From contig JAUXAN010000003.1 in the NCBI GenBank assembly GCA_030619885.1, positions 1 to 64,000 on the forward strand: 64,000 bases of DNA, read 5' to 3'. The position numbers and the translations under genes were made by a program. The notes beneath the pieces were generated by a model. That model was not told where the DNA came from. It saw only the letters and a list, made by a program, of their open reading frames with translations, and searched no databases. Each line of letters starts with the position of its first letter. Position 1 is the first letter of the stretch. Below, piece after piece: positions 53,063-60,565 of this stretch. The stretch is from a bacterium. GTDB taxonomy: Bacteria; Hydrothermota; DG-26; JAUXAN01.

Positions 53063-53723
53063 CTTCGTCTCCCTTTATCTCTCCGTGTTCCATACTTATA
53101 ACTCTAAAGGGTAAACTTTTAACAATGTCAAGATTATGTGTTGCCATCAAAATGGTAGTTCCTTTCGCATTTATATCTTTGAGTAAATCGATTATCTCCT
53201 CCGATCCCTCAGGGTCAACATTCCCTGTTGGTTCATCGGCAAGCAGGATAAAAGGTTCCTTCACCAACGCCCTTCCAATGGCAACCTTCTGCTGTTCACC
53301 ACCTGAAATCTGGTATGGATATTGACTCCTTCTGTGCTGAAGTCTTAAATCAGTCAAAACTTCCAGAACTTTTCTTTTTATATATTTTTTTGCCGCTCCT
53401 GTAACCTCAAGTGAGAAGGCTATATTATCGAAGACATTTCTATCAGAGAGTAGTTTAAAATCCTGAAAGATAACACCAACCTTCCTCCGTAGATGAGGTA
53501 TATCTTTTCCCTTAATCGTCTTTGACGAATAGTTTAGAACTGTAATTTCTCCTGTTGTCGGTCTTTCGTCCATATATATGATTTTCAACAGAGTACTCTT
53601 TCCTGCTCCTGTAGGACCGAGGAGGAAAGCGAATTCACCCTTATCAATTTCCAAGTTGATATCATTCAATGCCCTCCAGTCTTTTTTGTAGACTTTGGAT
53701 ATATCTTTGAATTCAATTATCAT
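53034..53723 (-). CDS. ftsE: Cell division ATP-binding protein FtsE
   Basis: A 229-residue ABC ATPase. Walker A is FLLGPTGAGKSTLLKIIY, the Q-loop is GVIFQDFKLL, the signature is QISGGEQQKVAIGRAL, Walker B is ILLADEPTGNVDPE and the H-loop is MATHNLD. It is paired with FtsX in the usual order. The first 56-bp repeat copy (53775-53830) is its probable promoter. Confidence 0.96.
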   Translation of the reverse strand: MIIEFKDISKVYKKDWRALNDINLEIDKGEFAFLLGPTGAGKSTLLKIIYMDERPTTGEITVLNYSSKTIKGKDIPHLRRKVGVIFQDFKLLSDRNVFDNIAFSLEVTGAAKKYIKRKVLEVLTDLRLQHRRSQYPYQISGGEQQKVAIGRALVKEPFILLADEPTGNVDPEGSEEIIDLLKDINAKGTTILMATHNLDIVKSLPFRVISMEHGEIKGDEDGLRRKRSL

Positions 53724-53774
53724 TTTTACAGTAGTTCCAGTCTAATACACGGTACTGGATTACCTCTCTCCCTC

Positions 53775-53830
53775 AAAGAACGAGATAAAATCCGTAGCAT
53801 TTAATATAATATAAATAGGAACTTTGTCAA
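53775..53830. repeat. Perfect 56-bp direct repeat, copy 1, containing the ftsE promoter
   Basis: Identical to 54712-54767. The minus strand begins TTGACAAAGTTCC and has TATATT about 16 nt on, so each copy carries a complete promoter firing leftward: this copy at ftsE and the other at the HAD gene. Confidence 0.9.
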
Positions 53831-54084
53831 GTATTTAGTGTAGACGGTTTAATACATGTTAACCAGGGGACTCTATTTTCGTAGGAAATAGAGTGTTTTC
53901 GCATCGTTATGGGAGGACATTTTTCCTTGAATAATGAAAGTATAAACGCTATTTGAAAAAGATTTTTGACAAATTTCTGGTTTTATGGCATACTCAATTT
54001 GATTATTCGTGTATTTCGTGTGATTCGTGGGTTCTTTTTTCTTGACACAGAGTCTTTGATATGTGTCAGGCGAAGGTTTGAATT
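53831..54084. other. Intergenic stretch between the ftsE promoter and the HAD gene
   Basis: No gene is seen. It holds a 9-bp hairpin ACTCTATTTtcgtaggAAATAGAGT (53870-53894) without a U-tract and, at 54003-54047, a 45-bp module ending in TTGACA that is shared with 62767-62811. A plus-strand promoter there would point at the 3' end of the HAD gene. Confidence 0.5.
54003..54047 (+). repeat. 45-bp dispersed module ending in TTGACA (copy 1)
   Basis: TTATTCGTGTATTTCGTGTG...CTTGACA matches 62767-62811 at 42 of 45 positions. It ends in a perfect -35 box, yet no plus-strand gene follows. Confidence 0.7.
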
Positions 54085-54702
54085 TCATTCAATTTTAATT
54101 CCTATTTTTTTTAAATCATGAATCATTTTATCATGCGAACTTACCGTAAGGCTTTTTATCCCCATTTCAGATGCGCTCTTGACACAATCATAATTGTCAT
54201 CTAAATACACAATCCTTTTGGATCCAATATTCAAGTATTTTAACACAATTTCATATACCTTGTGTTCAGGTTTCCTGACCTTTATTTCGTGTGAGCAAAA
54301 TATCTTTTCAAAAAAATTCAAGGCCTCTGCATATTTTATTTTCCAAACTTTTGAATGTATAACATTTGTGTTCGTTAAGGCAACCAATTTATAATTGATT
54401 CTTAATGCTCTTAGTGTATTTAGAATGCCCGGAACCATTTCTTCATAAATCGAATTCCATCCCTTTTCAAACTGCTCCTCTGTCAACTCGAATCCTAACT
54501 TATTAGAAACATGTTTCATAAATTGATTGGGAGTGATTTCATTTTTTTCGAATTGTTTAAAAGCCCCATTGAACTCAAATCGTTGACTAACCTCGTTTGG
54601 TTCCAGATTTAAAATTTTTGCCCAATAATTAAAAGTATTTTCAAAGGAGAATTTGAATATTACGTTACCTAAGTCGAAAATTATCGCTTGATAATTATTC
54701 AT
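54085..54702 (-). CDS. HAD-superfamily hydrolase (subfamily IA), repeat-flanked
   Basis: About 205 residues from the ATG at 54702 (MNNYQAIIFDLGNVIFKF); the track start at 54771 lies across the promoter repeat. Motif I is IIFDLGNVI (DLGN, second acidic residue lacking), motif II is VALTNTNVIHSKV, the motif III lysine is in KVRKPEHKVYE and motif IV is IVYLDDNYDCVKSASEMG. The sequence resembles YihX or alpha-D-glucose-1-phosphatase-like HADs, whose motif I also begins FDLGNV. The gene lies between identical 56-bp repeats, which suggests insertion into the ftsE upstream region. Confidence 0.85.
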   Translation of the reverse strand: MNNYQAIIFDLGNVIFKFSFENTFNYWAKILNLEPNEVSQRFEFNGAFKQFEKNEITPNQFMKHVSNKLGFELTEEQFEKGWNSIYEEMVPGILNTLRALRINYKLVALTNTNVIHSKVWKIKYAEALNFFEKIFCSHEIKVRKPEHKVYEIVLKYLNIGSKRIVYLDDNYDCVKSASEMGIKSLTVSSHDKMIHDLKKIGIKIE

Positions 54703-54711
54703 TTTTAAGAT

Positions 54712-54767
54712 AAAGAACGAGATAAAATCCGTAGCATTTAATATAATATAAATAGGAACTTTGTCAA
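54712..54767. repeat. Perfect 56-bp direct repeat, copy 2, containing the HAD-gene promoter
   Basis: Identical to 53775-53830. The -35 TTGACA and a TATATT-like -10 lie just upstream of the HAD ATG, so the duplicated promoter drives the inserted gene. Confidence 0.9.
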
Positions 54768-54786
54768 CCATTTAATATTTTATTGG

Positions 54787-54809
54787 ATACATGGTGTCAA
54801 GTTTTGACT
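54787..54809. repeat. 23-bp direct repeat, copy 1 (partner 56737-56759)
   Basis: ATACATGGTGTCAAGTTTTG... matches 56737-56759 at 21 of 23 positions. The pair encloses the radical SAM and DedA-like genes. The 60-aa ORF at 54791 in the track starts in this repeat and is not convincing. Confidence 0.7.
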
Positions 54810-54964
54810 TGACATTTATTCTAAGACAGTTTTCCTATTATGTCAAGAACCGTCTCCGAACTTATCAAGTTCCAAGACCAACATACGACCTTATACCGGA
54901 ATTTGTAACAACATTTCTTTTTGCGTTATTTTCATCAAACCATCTTATTCCAGGTACATTTGCT

Positions 54965-55969
54965 CTACAGTAGATTGGAGAAAAAGAAAGAAAGGTTATC
55001 CTTTACCAATCTCCCAAAGGATTTATCGCTATAAGCCCTAATTGCCACGTAGCACTCTCCGCATTTATTGCGCTTTGAGAATCCCTCCAACATTTCCGCT
55101 TGTGTTGAATATACCCGATGATGGGAGCGCATTGAACATGGGATTAAATAGCCGTTTGGCCTGACAACTAGAGATCTTCTTCCAGCATTACAATTAAGAA
55201 TATAGCCATCCCTAAAGAATTCATATGTCCTCATCAAAGTGTATGTTGAATTGAGAATTCTTCTCTTTTCCTTTTTCATTTGTATAAGCTCATGAATTTT
55301 TTGCTGTAACATTTCCAGGTCTTCTTTGGAGTAGATAAAAAAACTTTTATCTCCCGTACGTAAAACGCCATAGGCGCTATAGGATACGGATACACCCCAT
55401 TCCTCGGCTTTATTAACCAAATCTACCAGGTATAGCAAGTTTCTTCGGGTTATTGCAGAATTCAACACAATGTCGTTATAACCAAACTCGGCTACAAGAC
55501 GCGGGATGGTTTCCTCCAAATGAGCATATAGACCAGGATGTCTGCGAAACTCGTCGTGCTTCTCATTAGGGAAATCTAGCGATACAGAAAAGCGGTCAAC
55601 GCCAGCTTCCTTCAATTGTGCATAATTCTCTTTATTCAAAAGGGAACCATTGGTAACCAGAATCACATATGGAAGCCCGTTAGGATACTTTTTAGTCGCT
55701 TTAACTATATCTACCAAGTCTGTTCTGAGAAGTGGCTCACCACCTGACACTTGCACCACAGAAGGGCGTAATGATAACACCAGAGCTGTATAGCCTGCTG
55801 GTTCGAGGAGATCATTTTCTTCAATTTTCCCTCCTCTATTACAGTGCAGACAATTACAAGTACAGGAATATGTAACTTCAAATGAAATAACCAATGGTTT
55901 ATTGGCTATATAATTACGCAAGCCTCGTTGTGCAATGCGCACAGATTGAGCCAACGACATACCTTTCAT
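54965..55969 (-). CDS. Radical SAM protein (SPASM-like / HpnH-like)
   Basis: A 334-residue protein. The cluster motif is EVTYSCTCNCLHCNRGGK (C36, C40, C43), followed by VVQVSGGEPLLRTDLVDI, VILVTNGSLLNKENYAQLKEAGVDRFSVSLDFPNEKHDEFR. A C-terminal cysteine set (LNCNAGRRSLVVRPNGYLIPC, CGECYV) resembles a short SPASM or twitch-type auxiliary cluster. Substrate unknown. It pairs with the DedA-like gene 94 bp upstream within repeats, so the two may be inherited together. Membrane-lipid modification is one idea, since HpnH-type radical SAM proteins act on lipids; this is inference. Confidence 0.8.
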   Translation of the reverse strand: MKGMSLAQSVRIAQRGLRNYIANKPLVISFEVTYSCTCNCLHCNRGGKIEENDLLEPAGYTALVLSLRPSVVQVSGGEPLLRTDLVDIVKATKKYPNGLPYVILVTNGSLLNKENYAQLKEAGVDRFSVSLDFPNEKHDEFRRHPGLYAHLEETIPRLVAEFGYNDIVLNSAITRRNLLYLVDLVNKAEEWGVSVSYSAYGVLRTGDKSFFIYSKEDLEMLQQKIHELIQMKKEKRRILNSTYTLMRTYEFFRDGYILNCNAGRRSLVVRPNGYLIPCSMRSHHRVYSTQAEMLEGFSKRNKCGECYVAIRAYSDKSFGRLVKDNLSFFFSNLL

Positions 55970-56063
55970 TCGTATTCCTCTTTATCTACTTTTGACAGAT
56001 TTAAGATTTTATAAACTTGGTCAGTTCTCATAGCATATCATAATACTAATAATAAACATGTCT

Positions 56064-56717
56064 TTATAATTTTTTGTTTTTAGTCTCTTGGCGAAACCAA
56101 GAAATAACTATTAAAGTAAACAGGAAAACGAACAATAGAGCAATAATTTTATTTGGTAGTACAACAATATGACCAAAGTACGCCAACGTATAAAAGCGAG
56201 GAGTTCTGCCAAGGATAATAGCTAGTAGATATTTTTTCACTGAGTACCTGCTCACAGCGGCAATTATTCTGAATGGATAAAACGGTACAGGAGTAATTGC
56301 AGCGATGACTAAACTAACAAAAGGCACCAATAAAAAGTAGTGTATCGCTTTCTGAAAAGTTTTACGCTTCTTTAAATCATCCAATCGTGGAATCTTAAAA
56401 AATATTGTTACTAACATGTAGTTTAAGTACTCAGTAAGAACAGTCCCTATCAACGTTACCCATGTTACTGTAAATGGATGATATAACTTGCCAAAATAAA
56501 TAACCATTGGTTCTTGGGGTACAATAGCGATGAGAAACTCGGCTGGTATAGTATATAAAAACAGAACCCAGAGTTCATTATACTGAGGGTAAAAATATAG
56601 GGTTATCCAGAGTGTAACTCCCAAAATTGCAGTAACTGAAATTATAACTAACCAAAGGGTTCGGCTCCACCGTACTCTTTTTCTCATACCATTGACCACA
56701 TACTCAAGATATTTCAT
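56064..56717 (-). CDS. DedA/VTT-like integral membrane protein
   Basis: A 217-residue membrane protein. It has an N-terminal helix (LWLVIISVTAILGVTLWITLYF), further helices around WVLFLYTIPAEFLIAIVP and VTWVTLIGTVLTEYLNYMLVTIFF, and the VTT-type loop ITPVPFYPFRIIAAVSRYSVKKYLLAIILGRTPRFYTLAYFG, which matches the F/Y-x-R...G[RN]..R pattern of DedA family proteins. DedA relatives are implicated in lipid-carrier recycling. It is the first gene of a two-gene minus unit with the radical SAM gene. Confidence 0.8.
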   Translation of the reverse strand: MKYLEYVVNGMRKRVRWSRTLWLVIISVTAILGVTLWITLYFYPQYNELWVLFLYTIPAEFLIAIVPQEPMVIYFGKLYHPFTVTWVTLIGTVLTEYLNYMLVTIFFKIPRLDDLKKRKTFQKAIHYFLLVPFVSLVIAAITPVPFYPFRIIAAVSRYSVKKYLLAIILGRTPRFYTLAYFGHIVVLPNKIIALLFVFLFTLIVISWFRQETKNKKL

Positions 56718-56736
56718 TGCTTTTTACAAAAATTAA

Positions 56737-56759
56737 ATACATGGTGTCAAATCTTGACT
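56737..56759. repeat. 23-bp direct repeat, copy 2 (partner 54787-54809)
   Basis: ATACATGGTGTCAAATCTTG..., two mismatches from copy 1. It lies just upstream of the DedA-like gene start. Confidence 0.7.
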
Positions 56760-57000
56760 ACAGCAAAAAGTCTGCATCGTAATCCTGTGGAAAACTTGTC
56801 CATAGGATTCGTATGGACAGGCTCTCTTTTGATAGCGAGTAGATTTTCAAAAAATATCATTTTACCATTGTGTAGAATAAATATAATCTATTTTTAAAAC
56901 TTGTCAAGTTTTTTTTCTTTACACCGAGCCTTTAGGGTGAAGAATTTGGGGACGCTGCTTGACTCTGTGACTCTATGATACTTGGGTGTAAGATAAAGAT
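56760..57000. repeat. Repeat-bearing gap upstream of the transposase fragment
   Basis: No gene. The gap contains AATCCTGTGG and CATAGGATTCGTATGGACA (56781-56819), two half-copies of the dispersed palindrome. A TTGTCAAGTTTTTTTTC tract lies near 56913, and GACTCTGTGACTCTATGATAC near 56963. Confidence 0.45.
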
Positions 57001-57129
57001 ATGAGGATAGCAAGGGTAACTTATAAGGGTGCATATCACCGTGTGATGAACAGGGGAATAGAAGGAAAGAATATATTTGCGGATGACAGAGAAAAAACTT
57101 CTTTGGGTATCCGTATGGACAAGATTTAA
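57001..57129 (+). pseudogene. N-terminal remnant of a REP-associated (Y1) transposase
   Basis: MRIARVTYKGAYHRVMNRGIEGKNIFADDREK is the N-terminal start of the Y1 transposase family (R.ARV...G..YH.V.NRG, with part of the HUH region). It ends after about 42 codons at a copy of the GTATCCGTATGGACAAG repeat, which appears to mark the deletion junction. The catalytic Tyr and the rest are missing. The C-terminal half of a similar protein is at 304-561. Confidence 0.7.
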
Positions 57130-57181
57130 AAAGCAGGGGCTAAAGACCCTGTTCTACCTTCTGAGAATTTTTTATAACCTG

Positions 57182-57207
57182 CCCCGCACTTATGCATAAG
57201 TGCGGGG
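57182..57207. repeat. Perfect 26-nt palindrome before tRNA-Ser
   Basis: CCCCGCACTTATGCATAAGTGCGGGG. It has no U-tract and ends 27 nt upstream of the tRNA -35 box. It could be a DNA cruciform or transcription stop of the preceding region. Confidence 0.6.
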
Positions 57208-57234
57208 TGAATGTGTTTCGTGGTTGCTTTTATC

Positions 57235-57263
57235 TTGACAATGGAATGAAAAAATAATATAAT
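57235..57263 (+). promoter_or_regulatory. tRNA-Ser promoter
   Basis: TTGACA, 17-nt spacer, TATAAT: a full consensus promoter ending 11 nt before the tRNA 5' end. Confidence 0.8.
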
Positions 57264-57274
57264 CTCTACAATAG

Positions 57275-57359
57275 GGAGGGCTAGTCCTAACCGGTAAGGC
57301 AGCGGATTTGAAATCCGCCGGGTTTTATACCCATGGGGGTTCGAATCCCTCGCCCTCCG
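57275..57359 (+). tRNA. tRNA-Ser (anticodon UGA)
   Basis: GGAGGGC pairs with GCCCTCC to form a 7-bp acceptor stem, with discriminator G. The anticodon stem GCGGA/TCCGC encloses the loop TTTGAAA (anticodon TGA). A long variable arm (CGGGTTTTATACCCATG) and the T-loop TTCGAAT in GGGGG/CCCTC complete the fold. The 85-nt length, long variable arm and G discriminator support serine. CCA is not encoded. Confidence 0.93.
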
Positions 57360-57360
57360 T

Positions 57361-57704
57361 TCAAAAAACATTTTAATAGGACGCAGATTTCCGCTGATAA
57401 TCGCGGATTTTTTTATTACTTTCTCAAATTATTAAATGTCTTATGCTTCTGCTTTAGGATAAGTTCAGTAGCAAACCGACTTCTTCTAAAAATCCATATC
57501 CAAAGGTATTATAAACATTGTAGAGGGTTTTAATAATCTTTTCAGTTAGATTTGTATATTTAAGATCCTAAGAATCTGCGTTCACCCCGTTAGAAAGAAC
57601 GGGGAGAGGAGTTTCTTCTAATGAATTATTTCCATTTATCTTAAATGAACTTTCTGACGAGGTTCATCTGGGTCCCTATTTTTAGAATGACTTACATATT
57701 ACAT
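57361..57704. repeat. GGACGCAGAT-bounded intergenic element, copy 2, next to the tRNA-Ser 3' end
   Basis: It begins TCAAAAAACATTTTAATAGG 2 bp after the tRNA and ends GGTTCATCTGGGTCCCTATT...AATGACTTACATATTACATA. It shares both ends and the CCCCGTTAGAAA arm with 11997-12212 but has a longer, different middle. No gene is visible in the 351-bp gap. Confidence 0.7.
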
Positions 57705-57710
57705 AAATCC

Positions 57711-59165
57711 CTATTTAGAATGGATCGTTCTTAACGCTTCAAGTACCTTTGGGTCGTATGCTTTACCGCTTTCGAGTTCCAATTTTTTTTCTGCTTCCTC
57801 AGGGGAGAATTTATCCTTGTAGATATACTCATCGTATGCATTGGCAACTGCAATGATTCTCGAACCGATGGGTATCTTTTCCCCCTTCAACTTACTGCGG
57901 CAACTCCCGTCCCATCGCTCATTTATATACCTGATAATTGGTTTCGACGTCCCAAGAAATCTTATTGGCGATATGATCTTCTCAGATATGGATAGATACT
58001 CTCCTTGTGGCGTAACAATTTTGCCTATGTCGTGAAACATCGCTGCATATTTGATTGCAGAGATTTCACCTTCGGGCACACTCAGTGCATATGCGAGTTC
58101 CCATCCAAGATTCGCTACCCTTTCTGAATGCTCTTTCATCTCTTTGTCAAGCGCTTCCTCAATCGACATCAGAGAAAGGGATGCTTCAAAATAACTCTTC
58201 TGCAGGGAATTGAACAGCAGAGAGTTCTGTAAAGCGATACTTGTAGCCTGCGAGATGGTTGATAAAAATTCAAGGTCACTCTCGTCAAAATTCTCCCCAT
58301 CCGTCCTGTCTGCTACACAGATTATTCCATAAGTTTCATCCTTTTCCTTCAATGGAGAACAGGCAAATATCTTTTCAGGCTCGCCAAATTTCACAAGCAT
58401 TGCTTCTCCCAGAGGAATAACCGGGGCAAATTCGCTTTGAGACAGCGAGAGTCTGGAACCTCTGGGAAGCAATTTATCAATTCCTATACTCGATTTTACG
58501 AACAATTGATTACTTCTTACTTCAGAGAGCATTAGAACACCCCCAGTGGTCTCCATAGCTTCAACCGTCATCTTTACAGAGGACTCGAGGAGTTTTGTCA
58601 AGTCTCTCTCTAAAAGTAATTGTCCCATCAAATGGTTCAGTTTTGTCAATGCGTTTTTTTTCTTCTCCAATTTTTTATCTACCCTTGCCTTCTCGTCTGC
58701 AAGCTCGGCATGTGCCTGCTCAAATTCATAATTCGTCTCCTGTAATTTTTGGGATAAATCTGTAAGTTCTTCGAGTAACGCTTTCTTTTCTTTCAGCGCA
58801 TTTCTTTTGTCCAATGCATTTCTCACCAACGATTTTATCTGTGACTCCTCGAATGGTTTTAAAATGTAGTCGTATGCCCCCAGCCTCAAAGCCTCGGTCG
58901 AAGTCTCTAAGGATGCATATCCTGTTATCATTATCACCTGAATATCTGAACCTACTTCCTTTATCGCTTTCAAAATCTCCATTCCTGACGGATCGGGAAG
59001 CATTATGTCTAAAAGGACTACATCGAGAGATTTCTCAATAGACTCCAACCCATCTGAAGCGGTCGATGCTGTTGTTACCTCGTAATCTTCTGCAAACAAC
59101 TTTGTAAGCAATTTCAGAACAGTATCTTCGTCATCCACAATTAACAGTCTTGGTTTATCTGCCAT
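57711..59165 (-). CDS. Response regulator with REC, GAF and degenerate HD-GYP-like output
   Basis: A 484-residue protein. An N-terminal receiver (LLIVDDEDTVLKLL, phospho-Asp in DVVLLDIMLPDPSG, K in DYILKPFEES) is followed by a coiled coil (about 120-180), a GAF domain (about 185-325) and an HD domain (KEHSERVANLGWELAYAL, YAAMFHDIGKI, INERWDGSCRSKLKGEKIPIGSRIIAVANAYDEY). The last part copies the HD-GYP layout, but HHE is INE and GSGYP is GSCRS, so c-di-GMP hydrolysis may be lost. It lies 2 bp after the histidine kinase gene, which is presumably its partner. Confidence 0.88.
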   Translation of the reverse strand: MADKPRLLIVDDEDTVLKLLTKLFAEDYEVTTASTASDGLESIEKSLDVVLLDIMLPDPSGMEILKAIKEVGSDIQVIMITGYASLETSTEALRLGAYDYILKPFEESQIKSLVRNALDKRNALKEKKALLEELTDLSQKLQETNYEFEQAHAELADEKARVDKKLEKKKNALTKLNHLMGQLLLERDLTKLLESSVKMTVEAMETTGGVLMLSEVRSNQLFVKSSIGIDKLLPRGSRLSLSQSEFAPVIPLGEAMLVKFGEPEKIFACSPLKEKDETYGIICVADRTDGENFDESDLEFLSTISQATSIALQNSLLFNSLQKSYFEASLSLMSIEEALDKEMKEHSERVANLGWELAYALSVPEGEISAIKYAAMFHDIGKIVTPQGEYLSISEKIISPIRFLGTSKPIIRYINERWDGSCRSKLKGEKIPIGSRIIAVANAYDEYIYKDKFSPEEAEKKLELESGKAYDPKVLEALRTIHSK

Positions 59166-59167
59166 AG

Positions 59168-60241
59168 TTATTTTGGTAAAACTATTGTGAATTTTGTTCC
59201 TTTTCCTTCTTTACTCTCTACACCGATCGTTCCTTTATGGTCACAGATTATACGATATATTATTGATAGACCTAACCCCGTGCCTCCTTTCTTGGTGCTG
59301 AAGAAAGGGTCGAATACCTTTTTCAGTTTCCCGGGTGGGATACCAGTGCCTGTATCTTCAACCTCAGCAACCAGATTTTTAGAAAGTGATTGAAGATTTA
59401 TCGATAGGATTCCTCCATCTGGCATCGCGTCTTTTGCGTTTAAAAACAGATTCAAAAAGACTTCTCCAATCTGATCATCATCGAGGGAGATTTTACCGAG
59501 TTTTTCGGGATAGTTTTTTTTGACCTTAATCTTTAAGGATTCAAAATCTTTTTTTAATAAAGTGATATTACGCTCTATAATTTCTCTAATATCACAGGGT
59601 GATAACACAGGTTTTGGTCTTTTTGAGTAGGAAGTCATATCAATAACGAACCTGTTCAGCCTTTTGAGTTCCCCTTCCACTATATTCAGTATTTCACTGG
59701 CATCCTTGTTTCCTCCGATACTCTTTTTAAGGGAATCTATACCCAATTTCATTCCACTAAGAGGATTTCTGATCTCGTGTGCTAAAGAAGCCGCCATTTC
59801 ACCGAGCGATGCCAACCTCTCTGACCTCTTCATTCGCTCCTCAAGTTCCTTCGAATCTGTCAAGTCTCTTACTATCCCAATTGCACCTTTCACATTGCCC
59901 TTCTTATCTTTAAGTAATGAAGTGGACATTCCGAGAATCATCGTTTTCCCATCTTTTTTCTCAATATTCAATTCCAATCTATTATACTCTCTTTTATTCT
60001 TGAGTGTCTTTTTAAATATTGACTCTTCACCATAAGATGCAGGGAAGAAGATATCCACATCTCCGTTTATCAATTCCTCTCGAGGATAGTCGAGGAGTTC
60101 TGCGAAAGATTCGTTTACCCTGATTATTTTACCATCACTGTCAACTATAACGATCCCACTCGTTATACTTTCAAAGATGGATTTACTGAACTCTTCCAAT
60201 GATTTTATTTCCGGGGGGGGATTTTTTAATTTAAATCTCAT
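59168..60241 (-). CDS. PAS-domain sensor histidine kinase (cytoplasmic, NtrB-like)
   Basis: About 357 residues. The PAS domain (SITSGIVIVDSDGKIIRVNESFAELLDYPREEL, about 25-140) is followed by the H-box SLAHEIRNPLSGMKLGID and a HATPase with the N-box LFLNAKDAM, G1 EDTGTGIPPGKL and G2 KKGGTGLGLSI. There is no membrane helix, so it senses a cytoplasmic signal. The track starts at GTG 60247; ATG 60241 is equally possible. It pairs with the REC-GAF-HD response regulator. Confidence 0.92.
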   Translation of the reverse strand: MRFKLKNPPPEIKSLEEFSKSIFESITSGIVIVDSDGKIIRVNESFAELLDYPREELINGDVDIFFPASYGEESIFKKTLKNKREYNRLELNIEKKDGKTMILGMSTSLLKDKKGNVKGAIGIVRDLTDSKELEERMKRSERLASLGEMAASLAHEIRNPLSGMKLGIDSLKKSIGGNKDASEILNIVEGELKRLNRFVIDMTSYSKRPKPVLSPCDIREIIERNITLLKKDFESLKIKVKKNYPEKLGKISLDDDQIGEVFLNLFLNAKDAMPDGGILSINLQSLSKNLVAEVEDTGTGIPPGKLKKVFDPFFSTKKGGTGLGLSIIYRIICDHKGTIGVESKEGKGTKFTIVLPK

Positions 60242-60301
60242 CTTCACTCAAAGTCGATGAAATCACCTTAGAGACTTGATGAAGTATATCTATCTTGTTT
60301 C

Positions 60302-60565
60302 TCATTTGCCTACCAGTTTCTCAAGGTGTTCTTTTGCAGAGGTGAAATTTTCATCTAAACTCAGTGCTTTTCTAAAAGATTCTTTGGCAAGATCCAGTAT
60401 GTTCATACTTTCGTAAACAATTCCTAAATTATAGTGAAGATGTGGGTCATTGGGGTTGAGTTTTATCGCCTCTTTATATTTTTTCACAGATTCCTCAAAT
60501 TTTTTATTCAAAAAATAGAATTTTGCCAGCTCAGCAAGTTCTTCCGGTTTCTCTTTTTGACTCAT
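60302..60565 (-). CDS. Small TPR protein
   Basis: An 87-residue protein with about two TPR units: LAKFYFLNKKFEESVKKYKEAIKLNPNDPHLHYNLGIVYESMNILDLAKESFRKALSLDENFTSAKEHLEKLV. It overlaps trkA by 4 bp and precedes the histidine kinase gene. Partner unknown. Confidence 0.8.
   Translation of the reverse strand: MSQKEKPEELAELAKFYFLNKKFEESVKKYKEAIKLNPNDPHLHYNLGIVYESMNILDLAKESFRKALSLDENFTSAKEHLEKLVGK

Noticed and set aside
54791-54973. 60-aa plus-strand ORF after the HAD cassette
   Set aside because: It starts inside a dispersed repeat, has no ribosome binding site and runs into the end of the convergent radical SAM gene.
57182-57207. Rho-independent terminator before tRNA-Ser
   Set aside because: The stem is perfect and GC-rich but no U-tract follows on either strand.
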